From NCBI RefSeq assembly GCF_022761125.1, contig NZ_JAKWJR010000001.1:186001-250000 (forward strand): a stretch of 64,000 bases of DNA, given 5' to 3'. Positions 17,353 through 32,377 of this stretch are shown here, one piece after another. Source of the DNA: Nocardioides sp. SR21. GTDB taxonomy: Bacteria; Actinomycetota; Actinomycetes; Propionibacteriales; Nocardioidaceae. The stretch's first letter is position 1, and each line of letters starts with the position of its first letter. The notes beneath the pieces are model-generated. The model was not told where the DNA came from, searched no databases, and saw only the letters and a list, made by a program, of their open reading frames with translations. Made by a program: the position numbers and the translations under genes.

Positions 17353-18122
17353 GCCCGACCTGGTACGACATCCTCGGCGTCGACCCCGGCGCCTCGGCCG
17401 ACGAGATCCGCGCCGCCTGGCGCGCCCAGATCGCCGACCTCGATCCCACCGACCGCCGCTTCGCCGTCCTCAACCAGGCGGCCGAGGTCCTCCTCGACCC
17501 GGCCACCCGGAGGTTGTACGACACCGAGCTCGCCGCTCAGCAGGAGCCCGACCCCGCACCCGAGCCGGCTCCCGAGCCCGCACCCGAGTCGGGCCACGTC
17601 GTCGTGGCGAGCGGGCCCGTCGCCGCCGGGTCGTCGGGCGGCCGGACCATCCCGGGCTGGCTCCTCGCCGGCCTCGCCGTGGTCACGCTGGCCCTGGTCG
17701 CGGTCACCGCGGTCGTCTGGAGCCGGGAGCCGTCGTCGGCCTCGGTCGAGAGCGACACCCGCGCTGCCCAGGCCGCCGCCGAGCGCGCGGTCGTCCCGAT
17801 CCTGTCGTACGACGCCCGCAACCTCGAGACCTCCAAGGCTGCCGCCCAGCCGTACCTCACCAGCGACTTCCGCGAGGAGTACGACAAGCTCTTCGACGGG
17901 ATCATCGCCCAGAACGCCCCCTCGACCGGCACCGTCCTCGAGGCCTCCCTGGTCCGCTCCGGCATCGTCCGCTCCGGCGAGGACCGGGTCCAGGTCTTCG
18001 CGCTGGTCGATCAGACCCGCACGAACAAGGAGATCACCGAGCCGCAGGTCTACAAGAACTGGGTCACGATCACCATGGAGAAGGTCGGCGGCGACTGGCT
18101 GGTGGCCTCGCTCGACACCTGA
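17349..18122 (+). CDS. J-like domain fused to Mce-associated protein
   Basis: This 257-residue protein ends the mce operon and starts at a GTG that overlaps the previous stop. Residues ~4-60 look like a DnaJ N-terminal domain (WYDILGVDPGASADEIRAAW ... DPATRRLYD). The HPD tripeptide that stimulates Hsp70 is missing: the loop reads IADLDPTDRRF. A Pro/Glu linker (PAPEPAPEPAPES) leads to a single span (WLLAGLAVVTLALVAVTAVV), then an extracytoplasmic NTF2-like Mas domain ending VGGDWLVASLDT. It is probably a paralogue of the preceding gene that gained a cytoplasmic J-like head. A chaperone co-factor role seems unlikely without HPD. A docking role is inferred. Confidence 0.8.
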   Translation: MSPTWYDILGVDPGASADEIRAAWRAQIADLDPTDRRFAVLNQAAEVLLDPATRRLYDTELAAQQEPDPAPEPAPEPAPESGHVVVASGPVAAGSSGGRTIPGWLLAGLAVVTLALVAVTAVVWSREPSSASVESDTRAAQAAAERAVVPILSYDARNLETSKAAAQPYLTSDFREEYDKLFDGIIAQNAPSTGTVLEASLVRSGIVRSGEDRVQVFALVDQTRTNKEITEPQVYKNWVTITMEKVGGDWLVASLDT

Positions 18123-18129
18123 GCCCGGT

Positions 18130-18180
18130 GGGGGTCGTGTCGAGGCTCAGGCGCCAGGGCGCCTTCGCACCTCGACCACC
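18130..18180. repeat. Dispersed intergenic repeat, copy 3
   Basis: GTCGAGGCTCAGGCGCCAGG followed by GCGCCTTCGCACCTCGACCA. The inner GGCGCCAGGGCGCC palindrome and the CTCGACCACCG end match the copies at 22092 and 55790. Confidence 0.6.
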
Positions 18181-18194
18181 GATCCACCCCCTCC

Positions 18195-18405
18195 CAGGAG
18201 GCACGACCGAGGAGCGGGTGACCCCGCGAGGGCGTCGGCGGCGCTCACGTCGCCGACCGAGCGTGAAACCGAGGCGTGGCGGAGCGAAGCGAGGACACGG
18301 CGAGGTAGCGAGGAGGCGACGGGAGGCGCCGAAGGCGCCCGAGGACAGGACGCCAGGAAGCCGACGAGGGAGACAACGACCCGCCCCCCGCCGCCCTGCG
18401 GCGGG
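18195..18405 (+). repeat. Large structured repeat upstream of rpoB (copy A)
   Basis: This element runs from CAGGAGGCACGACCGAGGA to GGAGACAACGACCC and ends in the perfect hairpin CCCGCCGC-CCT-GCGGCGGG (18387-18405). Bases 18267-18318 match the reverse complement of 26346-26397 at 51 of 52 positions. Between the conserved blocks both copies keep hairpins of different sequence around a GAA loop (GGCGCCGAAGGCGCC here). Confidence 0.8.
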
Positions 18406-18490
18406 CCCTCCCACGGCGGGCCCGCTTGACCTGACCCGGTTCGCCGTTCATGATCGTCGCCAACGCGACCCCGAGGCGGCATTCCGGGGT

Positions 18491-18519
18491 TTGTGAGGTG
18501 CCCGCGTGTGCGGTAGGCT
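18491..18519 (+). promoter_or_regulatory. rpoB promoter
   Basis: TTGTGA (18491-18496), 17 bases, then TAGGCT (18514-18519). This is a good match to the actinobacterial housekeeping sigma consensus. It predicts transcription from about 18526 and a 5' leader of about 95 bases before the TTG start. Confidence 0.7.
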
Positions 18520-18619
18520 GCTTCTTTGCGTCTGCCCTCAAATGCTCTTCGGCCTGCCCGGTGGCTGATTTTGTGGTGGGTTGACGCAGATCGAAGAGCG
18601 AATCGTCGAAGGACACCTC

Positions 18620-22084
<3,465 letters not shown>

Positions 22085-22091
22085 GTCAGCT

Positions 22092-22145
22092 GGCCCCGGG
22101 GGTTTCGAGACAGGCGCCAGGACGCCTTGCTCAACCACCGGGGCC
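22092..22145. repeat. Dispersed palindromic repeat between rpoB and rpoC
   Basis: GGCCCCGG (22092-22099) and CCGGGGCC (22138-22145) enclose TTTCGAGACAGGCGCCAGGA and CGCCTTGCTCAACCA. This is the same core as the copies at 18130 and 55790 but inside an operon-like gap of 119 bases. Confidence 0.6.
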
Positions 22146-22203
22146 GGCCCTCCGCCCCCACCAACTTCACTTTTCCTAGAACTACCGAAGGGTTGCAGCC
22201 ACC

Positions 22204-26082
<3,879 letters not shown>

Positions 26083-26219
26083 GCTCGGCGAGCGCGAAGC
26101 GCTCAACGAGCCTCAGTTCCGGTAACCAGGAGCCAGGTTGAGGGCGTCGACGTAGACCGCGCGCCAGCGCGGGATGCGTGACGCGTCTCGAAACCAAGTC
26201 GTTCAACAGATCGATCCGC

Positions 26220-26255
26220 AAGGCCCCATCACCCCACTGCGGGTGGTGGGGCCTT
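26220..26255 (+). terminator. Hairpin terminator after rpoC
   Basis: AAGGCCCCATCACC pairs with GGTGGTGGGGCCTT, with one mismatch and a short loop, 138 bases past the rpoC stop. It is directly followed by TCGGCATTTC. Confidence 0.75.
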
Positions 26256-26264
26256 CGGCATTTC

Positions 26265-26473
26265 GCCGCGCGGTGGCGCGGGGGTCGTTGTCTCCTCGTC
26301 GGCCGAGACGTGCTGCGTGGTGCGCCTACGGCCACCTTCGGTGGCCGCCTCCTCGCTACCTCGCCGTGTCCTCGCTTCGCTCCGCCAGGCCTCGGTTCTA
26401 CGCTCGATCGGCGGTCACCGAGGGCCTTCGGCGCACCTCTTGCGCGCCCGCTCCTCCTCGGTCGTGCCTCCTG
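26265..26473 (-). repeat. Large structured repeat downstream of rpoC (copy B, inverted)
   Basis: Read on the minus strand it begins CAGGAGGCACGACCGAGGA and ends GGAGACAACGACCCCC plus a CGCC/GGCG hairpin, exactly like copy A at 18195-18405. The 52-base core at 26346-26397 differs from copy A at one base. The variable hairpin here is GGCCACC-GAA-GGTGGCC. The rest of the 26083-26619 gap holds no gene that I can support. Confidence 0.8.
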
Positions 26474-26563
26474 ATGTGTTGGGTGTTTCCCTCATGAGTG
26501 CCCGCCTGCGGCCGATGGGCACAGGCCGTCTCTCCTGCATGCCCCCAAGGACTCGAGGGTGAG

Positions 26564-26619
26564 GTGGTCGCCGCGGGACGGATCCGGCGGCGTTCCCTTC
26601 GGTACACCAGGAGACACGA
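26564..26619 (+). promoter_or_regulatory. Conserved leader of IPT/TIG gene 1
   Basis: GGGACGGATCCGGCGGCGTT and CGGTACACCAGGAGAC precede the start. The same blocks occur before the second paralogue (28014-28074). GGATCC and GTACAC are separated by 16 bases, and in copy 2 GGAACC and GTAGAC by 16. This resembles an ECF-type -35/-10 layout. CAGGAG is the ribosome-binding site. Confidence 0.45.
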
Positions 26620-27849
26620 ATGTCCTACCGGAACCGGACGCCACGGATGGCGGCCCTCCTTCTCAGCGCGGCGCTCGGCGCTGCCTCCCTCAGTCTTGTC
26701 CCGGCCGCCGAGGCGGCCCCGCAGGTCCACGTGGCGCCCGCCCACCCGAAGGCGGGTGACACGTCGGCGACGACCATCACGCGCGTCTCGGCCACCAAGG
26801 GCTCGCCGGGCCAGATGATCATCATCGCGGGCACCAACCTCGCCGCGGAGGAGGCGGACGAGAACTTCCCTGAGCTGAAGACGTGGAAGGCCAAGACCGT
26901 GAAGTTCGGCGACACCGTCGTCGCAGCGGACCGCGTCACGGTCCTCGGGTTCAAGGGCGAGCTGATCCTGGTCACCGTGCCCAAGCACGCGAACGGGACG
27001 GTCACGCTGACCGTCGGTGACGCGGCCAAGGGCGTGAAGTTCACCTACAACGCTCCGGTGACCGTGGATATCACCCTGGATCTCCTGGAGGGTGGCACGG
27101 TCACGACCGAGACCGGTGCGACCGGCCTCACGGTCGAGGGCACCAACTTCTCCAAGACGACCAAGGTCCTCGTCGGTGGCAAGCCCGTGAAGATCACCAG
27201 CGTCGCCACGGACGGCACGAAGATCACGTTCGACGTCCCGGCGGGCCTGGTCGGGGTGCAGGACGTGCTCGTCACCGACTCGGGCACCGTCCACATCGCG
27301 GGCTTCGTGGTCTACGTGCCGGCCCAGATCGCCGTGACTGCCGCTTCGAGCGGTGCGCTCGTCGAGGCGAACACGAACATCGAGCTGACCGGGACCAACC
27401 TGGACAAGGTCACCAGCGCGACCTACGGCGGTGCCAAGGTGACGTTCAAGAAGACCACCGACGCCACCAAGCTGACCGTGACGATCCCGAAGGGCGCGGC
27501 CCTCGAGGACGGCAAGCTGACCCTGACCACCAAGTACGGCGCCACCGCGACGATCGAGATCGACCGCGCGCCGGCGCCGACGCCGACCGTCACCGCCGTC
27601 TCGACCGTCACGGCCTCCACCGCCGGTGAGATCACGCTGACGGGTACCGGCCTCACCGGCCTGAAGAAGGTCGTCATCAAGAACGAGGCCAACAAGCTGT
27701 TCGCCGGCTCGAAGTTCGTGGTGGCCGCGGACGGCAAGTCCGCCAAGGTGACGTTCCCGGCCCTGGCCGCCGGTACGTACACCGTGTCGGTGACCGCCGT
27801 GAGCGCGACCGCGTCGACGGCGTTCGAGTTCACCGTCGCCGCCAGCTGA
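26620..27849 (+). CDS. Secreted protein with four IPT/TIG domains, paralogue 1
   Basis: This 409-residue protein has a Sec signal peptide (RMAALLLSAALGAASLSLVPAAEA), with cleavage likely near residue 33. Four immunoglobulin-like IPT/TIG domains follow, at roughly 47-145, 146-235, 236-315 and 322-409. Each carries the family pattern of a GTNL-type turn (IIAGTNLA, VEGTNFS, LTGTNLDK, LTGTGLTG). No catalytic domain, LPXTG or membrane anchor is visible, so it is probably a released or loosely surface-bound structural or adhesive protein. Its N-terminus (MSYRNRTPRMAALLLSAAL) is nearly the same as that of the next gene, so the pair arose by duplication. Thr, Val and Lys are abundant. Confidence 0.8.
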   Translation: MSYRNRTPRMAALLLSAALGAASLSLVPAAEAAPQVHVAPAHPKAGDTSATTITRVSATKGSPGQMIIIAGTNLAAEEADENFPELKTWKAKTVKFGDTVVAADRVTVLGFKGELILVTVPKHANGTVTLTVGDAAKGVKFTYNAPVTVDITLDLLEGGTVTTETGATGLTVEGTNFSKTTKVLVGGKPVKITSVATDGTKITFDVPAGLVGVQDVLVTDSGTVHIAGFVVYVPAQIAVTAASSGALVEANTNIELTGTNLDKVTSATYGGAKVTFKKTTDATKLTVTIPKGAALEDGKLTLTTKYGATATIEIDRAPAPTPTVTAVSTVTASTAGEITLTGTGLTGLKKVVIKNEANKLFAGSKFVVAADGKSAKVTFPALAAGTYTVSVTAVSATASTAFEFTVAAS

Positions 27850-27867
27850 TCGCCGTCTAGCACGACC

Positions 27868-27905
27868 GTCGGCCCCGCCGCCCGGTTTCGGGTCGCGGGG
27901 CCGAC
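27868..27905 (+). terminator. Hairpin terminator after IPT/TIG gene 1
   Basis: An 11-bp stem GTCGGCCCCGC/GCGGGGCCGAC lies 19 bases after the stop, so the two paralogues are probably separate transcripts. Confidence 0.7.
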
Positions 27906-28013
27906 GTGTGTTCTGGCACACCGGGCGTTCGCCGAAATCCTCATGAGGGGGGCCTCGGCGGCCGATAAGACCTGTGCCACTTCCCTACGTACACCCCTAG
28001 GTACGCGCTGGGC

Positions 28014-28074
28014 GGTGGCCGCCGTCGGACGGAACCGGCGGTGTTCCTATCCGTAGACCAGCAGGAGACCCCCC
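28014..28074 (+). promoter_or_regulatory. Conserved leader of IPT/TIG gene 2
   Basis: GGTGGCCGCCGTCGGACGGA, ACCGGCGGTGTTCC and GTAGACCAGCAGGAGAC match the leader of gene 1 block by block. It also contains the short inverted repeat GGAAC-N7-GTTCC. Confidence 0.45.
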
Positions 28075-29592
28075 ATGTCTAACCGGAATCGGACGCCACG
28101 GACGGCGGCCCTCTTCCTCAGCCTCGCCCTCGCCGGCGGCGCTGTTCTGACCACGATCCCGGCGGCTCAGGCCGCGGGCGCGCACGCGAAGGCCGTGACG
28201 ATCGACACCGTCGTCGCCCGCCTCTCGGTCGCCAAGGCTCACGCCGGCGACAACGTGCTCGTCAAGGGCACCAAGCTCGCCACCAAGGACTCCGAGGGCG
28301 ACTGGGTCGCCAAGGCCGTCAAGTTCGGCGACAAGACCGTCACCGCCTCGGACGTCACCGCCCTCTCTGGCACGACGCTCGTCGTGAAGGTCCCCACCAC
28401 CGCGGCCGGCTCGGTCAACGTGACCGTCGGCGACGCCGTCAAGGGCCCGAAGTTCACCTACCTCGCCACCATCACCACCGACCAGGACGACCTGGACGAC
28501 GTGGTCGTGAGCTCCGAGGCCGGCGCCGCTGGCCAGACCGTCGTGGGCAACCACATCACGAAGAGCACCAAGGTCTTCGTCGGCGGCAAGTCGGTGAAGT
28601 TCGACAAGACCACCGGTGGCCCGGCCGCCGACGGCACCAAGTTCACGTTCGACTACCCGGCCGGCCTCACGGGCGAGCAGGACGTCGTCGTCACCGACGG
28701 TGGCGAGACCGACTACCTCGGCTACGTGACCTACTCGGCCACCAAGCCGACCATCTCGGCCGTCAGCGTCGGCGAGGTCCTCGTCGAGGCCCCGACCGCC
28801 GTCACCCTGACCGGCACCAACCTCGACCTCGTCGTGAGCGCGACCTTCAACGGCACCGAGAAGGTGACGTTCGCGAAGACCACGGACAAGACGAAGCTGA
28901 CCGTCACGATCCCGAAGGGCGCGGCTGTCACGGCCAAGGACCTGGTCGTCACCACCAAGTACGGCGAGACCGCGACCGAGCAGCTCGACCGCGTGGCCGC
29001 CAAGGCCCCGACCGTGACCGCCATCTCCGGCCAGAAGGCCGCCGGCGGCGAGGTCACCCTGACCGGTACCAACCTGGTCGGTCTCAAGGCCGTCAAGGTC
29101 TACAGCACCACCACGACCGTCAAGGTCTACTCGGGCTCGAAGATCTCGGTCGTCTCCCCGACCTCCGCCAAGGTGACGCTGCCGGCCCTGCCGGACGGCG
29201 CGGCCTACAAGGTCGAGGTCACCACCTGGTTCGCGACCCCGTCCACGAAGTTCGACTTCAACGTCGGCTCCGTCTCGACCCCGACCCCGGCTCCGGTCCT
29301 GACCGAGGCCAGCTACACGTTCGCGGCTGACGCCCCGGGCGGCAAGGCCACCATCGACCTCGAGGGCACCAACCTCGTCGTCGGCCAGAAGGTCCGCTAC
29401 TACACCACCGCTCAGGGCCAGGCCGGCGCTGTGCAGGGCACCGTGGCGTCCATCGGCTCGGGCGGCACGCTCGGCAGCGTCGAGCTTGCGGCCGACCTGA
29501 CCGACGGTGACTACCACGTCCAGATCAGCAAGGACGGTGGCACCACCTGGGAGGCCGCGGTCATCGACTTCGCCGTCGACAGCACTCCCTGA
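28075..29592 (+). CDS. Secreted protein with IPT/TIG domains, paralogue 2
   Basis: This 505-residue paralogue of the preceding gene has the same N-terminal sequence style (MSNRNRTPRTAALFLSLALA) and a signal peptide ending near AAQAAGA. Four IPT/TIG domains correspond to those of paralogue 1 (GTKLA, GNHITKS, LTGTNLDL, LTGTNLVG). A fifth domain is added at the C-terminus (residues ~405-505, ATIDLEGTNLVVGQKVRYYT), after a short Thr-Pro linker (STPTPAPVLT). No enzyme motif or anchor is visible. Codon use is strongly biased to C/G-ending codons, which suggests high expression. A very strong terminator follows. Confidence 0.8.
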   Translation: MSNRNRTPRTAALFLSLALAGGAVLTTIPAAQAAGAHAKAVTIDTVVARLSVAKAHAGDNVLVKGTKLATKDSEGDWVAKAVKFGDKTVTASDVTALSGTTLVVKVPTTAAGSVNVTVGDAVKGPKFTYLATITTDQDDLDDVVVSSEAGAAGQTVVGNHITKSTKVFVGGKSVKFDKTTGGPAADGTKFTFDYPAGLTGEQDVVVTDGGETDYLGYVTYSATKPTISAVSVGEVLVEAPTAVTLTGTNLDLVVSATFNGTEKVTFAKTTDKTKLTVTIPKGAAVTAKDLVVTTKYGETATEQLDRVAAKAPTVTAISGQKAAGGEVTLTGTNLVGLKAVKVYSTTTTVKVYSGSKISVVSPTSAKVTLPALPDGAAYKVEVTTWFATPSTKFDFNVGSVSTPTPAPVLTEASYTFAADAPGGKATIDLEGTNLVVGQKVRYYTTAQGQAGAVQGTVASIGSGGTLGSVELAADLTDGDYHVQISKDGGTTWEAAVIDFAVDSTP

Positions 29593-29620
29593 TAGCAGCT
29601 CCGCGGCGTGAGCCGCACCC

Positions 29621-29655
29621 GACCGGCGCAGTCCCCTTGGGGGACTGCGCCGGTC
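29621..29655 (+). terminator. Hairpin terminator after IPT/TIG gene 2
   Basis: A perfect 16-bp stem GACCGGCGCAGTCCCC with its complement and loop TTG lies 28 bases after the stop. Confidence 0.85.
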
Positions 29656-29700
29656 CGGAATTTCGGGCAACTTTCCCGGTCATGCGAGTGTCCCAGCGGC

Positions 29701-30204
29701 ATGAAGATCTCTCTTGTCGTGGCGGCTGCTGGTCTGGTGGTCGCCGGTCTGGTGCCGGTGGGGGCAGCGTCGGCGCAGGTCGTAGCCGCGTGCACGAATG
29801 CGGAGCTGGTGGCGTCGTACCGGTCCTCGGATGCGGGGATGAGTCACGAGTACGGGCGGATCGTGCTGAAGAACGTGTCGGACCACGCCTGCCGGACCGG
29901 TGGGTACGGCGGGCTGTCGTACGTCGGGGGTGGGGACGGGACCCAGGTCGGGGCGGCGGCGGACCGGGTGCCCGGGCACGTGCGGTCGGTCGTGGTGGGG
30001 CCGGGAGAGAAGGTCGTGAGCGCGGTGTCGGAGACCGACGCGGGTGCGTACCCGCGGCGGGAGTGCCGGCCGGAGGCGGTCGACGGGTTCCGGGTCTACC
30101 TCCCGAACGAGACCCGCTCGCAGTTCGTCGCGCACCCGACGACGGGCTGCCGCAACCGTCACGTGCACCTGATCACGCACAAGCCCTACCGGATGCCGCG
30201 GTGA
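29701..30204 (+). CDS. Secreted DUF4232-like protein
   Basis: This 167-residue protein has a signal peptide (ISLVVAAAGLVVAGLVPVGAA) and a beta-rich domain of the DUF4232 type: CTNAELVASYRSSDAGMSHE, then IVLKNVSDHACRTGGYGGLS and four cysteines likely paired. These proteins are common in actinobacteria and have no established function. I could not find a Shine-Dalgarno before the ATG. The gene lies alone between the terminator and menJ and differs in codon bias from the upstream IPT genes. Confidence 0.75.
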   Translation: MKISLVVAAAGLVVAGLVPVGAASAQVVAACTNAELVASYRSSDAGMSHEYGRIVLKNVSDHACRTGGYGGLSYVGGGDGTQVGAAADRVPGHVRSVVVGPGEKVVSAVSETDAGAYPRRECRPEAVDGFRVYLPNETRSQFVAHPTTGCRNRHVHLITHKPYRMPR

Positions 30205-30230
30205 GCCGCAGGGCCTGAGACAATGGGGGA

Positions 30231-31466
30231 GTGAGCACTCCCGCGCAGACCGACGTCCTCGTCGTGGGCGCCGGACCCGCCGGGTCGGCCGCCGCGGCGT
30301 GGGCTGCCCGCGCGGGCGCGGACGTGGTGCTCGTCGACGCCGCGGTGTTCCCGCGCGACAAGACCTGCGGCGACGGGCTCACGCCCCGGGCGATCGGCGA
30401 GCTGCAGCGGCTGGGTCTCGAGGACTGGCTGCGTGCGCACACGGTGAACCAGGGGCTGCGCGCGCACGGCTTCGGCCAGACCCTGCTGCTGCCGTGGCCC
30501 GGCGGTTCGCTGCCCGACTGGGGCTCGGCGGTCGCGCGCACCGAGCTCGACGACCACCTCCGGACCACGGCCATCAAGGCCGGCGCGGTCGCGGTCGACG
30601 GGCACCGCGCGTTCGACGTACGCCGTGACGGCGACCGGGTGAGCGCAGTGGTGTTCAAGACGGCCAACGGGCCGGTCGAGATCGCCTGCCAGCGCCTGAT
30701 CGTGGCGGACGGCGTGCGCTCGCCGCTGGGCAAGGTGCTCGGGCGCGAGTGGCACCGGGAGACCGTCTACGGCGTGGCCGGGCGGTCGTACGTCGCCTCC
30801 GAGATGTCCGACGACCCGTGGATCAGCTCGCACCTCGAGCTGCGTGGTGAGGACGGCAAGATCCTGTCGGGGTACGGCTGGATCTTCCCGCTCGGGACCG
30901 GCGAGGTGAACCTCGGTGTCGGCACGCTGGCGACCGCGAAGCGCCCGGCCGACATCGCGATCAAGCCGCTGATGGCGCACTACGCCGAGCAGCGTCGCGA
31001 GGACTTCAAGCTGTCGGGTGAGCTGCGGATGCCGACGTCCGCGCTGCTGCCGATGGGTGGGGCGGTCTCGAACGTCGCCGGGCCCAACTGGGCGCTGATC
31101 GGCGACGCGGCCGCCTGCGTGAACCCGCTCAACGGCGAGGGCATCGACTACGGCCTCGAGACCGGGCGCCTGGTCGCCGAGGTCCTCGCGGAGCACCGCG
31201 ACCTCGCGGAGGTGTGGCCGGCGCTGCTGCGCGAGCACTACGGCGAGTCGTTCTCGATCGCGCGCCGGCTGGCCGGGCTGGTGACGGTGCCGCGGCTGCT
31301 GCCCACGCTGGGGCCGGCCGGGATGCGATCGGACTGGCTGATGACCCTGGCCCTGCGCTGGATGGGCAACCTGGTGACCGACGAGGACCGCGACCGAGCC
31401 GCGCGGGTGTGGCGCTGGGCCGGTCGCCGCTCGATCGCCCTGGACGACCGCGCGCCCTTCAGCTGA
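30231..31466 (+). CDS. menJ: Menaquinone reductase MenJ-like (geranylgeranyl reductase family)
   Basis: This 411-residue FAD enzyme is highly similar, from memory, to mycobacterial MenJ (Rv0561c), which saturates one isoprene unit of menaquinone. Evidence includes the Rossmann motif DVLVVGAGPAGSAAAAWAAR, FPRDKTCGDGLTPRA, the YGWIFPLGTGEVNLGVG stretch and the FAD-binding GDAAACVNPLNGEGIDYGLE. The C-terminal ending DRAPFS also matches. It probably acts on membrane menaquinone and tunes electron transfer. The GTG start is preceded by GACAAT 6 bases upstream (possible leaderless start). It overlaps the next gene (TGATG). Confidence 0.88.
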   Translation: MSTPAQTDVLVVGAGPAGSAAAAWAARAGADVVLVDAAVFPRDKTCGDGLTPRAIGELQRLGLEDWLRAHTVNQGLRAHGFGQTLLLPWPGGSLPDWGSAVARTELDDHLRTTAIKAGAVAVDGHRAFDVRRDGDRVSAVVFKTANGPVEIACQRLIVADGVRSPLGKVLGREWHRETVYGVAGRSYVASEMSDDPWISSHLELRGEDGKILSGYGWIFPLGTGEVNLGVGTLATAKRPADIAIKPLMAHYAEQRREDFKLSGELRMPTSALLPMGGAVSNVAGPNWALIGDAAACVNPLNGEGIDYGLETGRLVAEVLAEHRDLAEVWPALLREHYGESFSIARRLAGLVTVPRLLPTLGPAGMRSDWLMTLALRWMGNLVTDEDRDRAARVWRWAGRRSIALDDRAPFS

Positions 31467-32377
31467 TGTCCGGGCTCCCGAAGCGACAGCGGGTCGCGGC
31501 GTACGCCGTGATCCTCAGCGGGGAGCGGATCCTGCTGAGCCGGCTGTCGCCGACCATCTCGGCCGACGAGCTCTGGACCCTGCCCGGTGGCGGGCTCGAC
31601 CACGGCGAGGATCCGCGCGACGCGGTCGTGCGCGAGGTGCACGAGGAGACCGGGCTGGACGTCGAGATCGGCGAGACCGCGCGGGTGTACTCCGCGCACC
31701 TGCCGGGGGTCTGGCGCGACGGCCGCCGCGTCGACGCGCACGCGCTGCGGATCGTGTACGACGGCTGGGTGCCGGTCGACTCGCCGGCGCCGCGGGTCGT
31801 GGAGGTCGACGGCTCGACGGTCGAGGCGGCGTGGAAGCCGCTGGCCCAGGTCCTCGACGGGAGCGTGCCGGTGGCGCCGATGGTGCTCGAGGCGCTCGCC
31901 GACCACCGGCCGTACCGACACCAGCGGCTGGGCACCTACGCGCTGATCCGTCGTGCTGAGGACGGGCAGAGCGCCGTGCTGCTGGTGCGGATCTCCTCGC
32001 GCGGGTTCCACACCGGCTCCTGGACGCTGCCCGGCGGCGGCGTCGGCCACGGTGAAGCGCCGCGGTCCGCGCTGGTGCGCGAGGTCCGCGAGGAGTGCGG
32101 GGTCGAGTGCGGGGTCGGCGAGCTGGTCGCGGTGCACGACGAGCACTTCAGCGGCACGGCCCCGTCGGGGCGGTTCGAGGACTTCCACTCGGTGGGCCTG
32201 GTCTTCGACGCGACGATCCACGACGACGCCGAGCCTCGACTGACCGAGGAGGGCGGCACGACCGACGCCGTCGCGTGGGTTCCGGTCGTGGACGTCGAGT
32301 CCGGTGCGCTGCCGGTGCTCGAGGTCGTCCGGGTGGCGCTCAGGGCAGCGGAGCCGCGGCGATCTCGCAGTAGTTGA
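31466..32377 (+). CDS. Tandem Nudix hydrolase
   Basis: This 303-residue protein has two Nudix domains in one chain. The first (residues ~8-135) has the box GGGLDHGEDPRDAVVREV ending HEETG. The second (~150-295) has GGGVGHGEAPRSALVREV ending REECG. Both keep the REXXEE catalytic core, so both may hydrolyse nucleoside diphosphate derivatives. Substrates cannot be told from sequence. The start overlaps the menJ stop by one base, giving a two-gene unit. The last 38 bases overlap the end of the convergent secreted-protein gene. Confidence 0.88.
   Translation: MSGLPKRQRVAAYAVILSGERILLSRLSPTISADELWTLPGGGLDHGEDPRDAVVREVHEETGLDVEIGETARVYSAHLPGVWRDGRRVDAHALRIVYDGWVPVDSPAPRVVEVDGSTVEAAWKPLAQVLDGSVPVAPMVLEALADHRPYRHQRLGTYALIRRAEDGQSAVLLVRISSRGFHTGSWTLPGGGVGHGEAPRSALVREVREECGVECGVGELVAVHDEHFSGTAPSGRFEDFHSVGLVFDATIHDDAEPRLTEEGGTTDAVAWVPVVDVESGALPVLEVVRVALRAAEPRRSRSS

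Noticed and set aside
17349..17530. Functional DnaJ co-chaperone
   Set aside because: The HPD tripeptide is absent and there is no Gly/Phe or zinc-finger region.
18195..18405. CRISPR-like repeat array near rpoB
   Set aside because: The element is a single long imperfect repeat with internal hairpins. There are no regularly spaced short direct repeats and no cas genes.
18581..18619. Upstream in-frame TTG start for rpoB
   Set aside because: No ribosome-binding site precedes it, while GAAGGA stands 6-7 bases before the TTG at 18620, which also gives the usual N-terminus.
26083..26619. Short frames such as 26174-26497 between rpoC and the IPT gene
   Set aside because: They run through the terminator and the inverted repeat, have no ribosome-binding site and are Arg/Ser-rich by composition alone.
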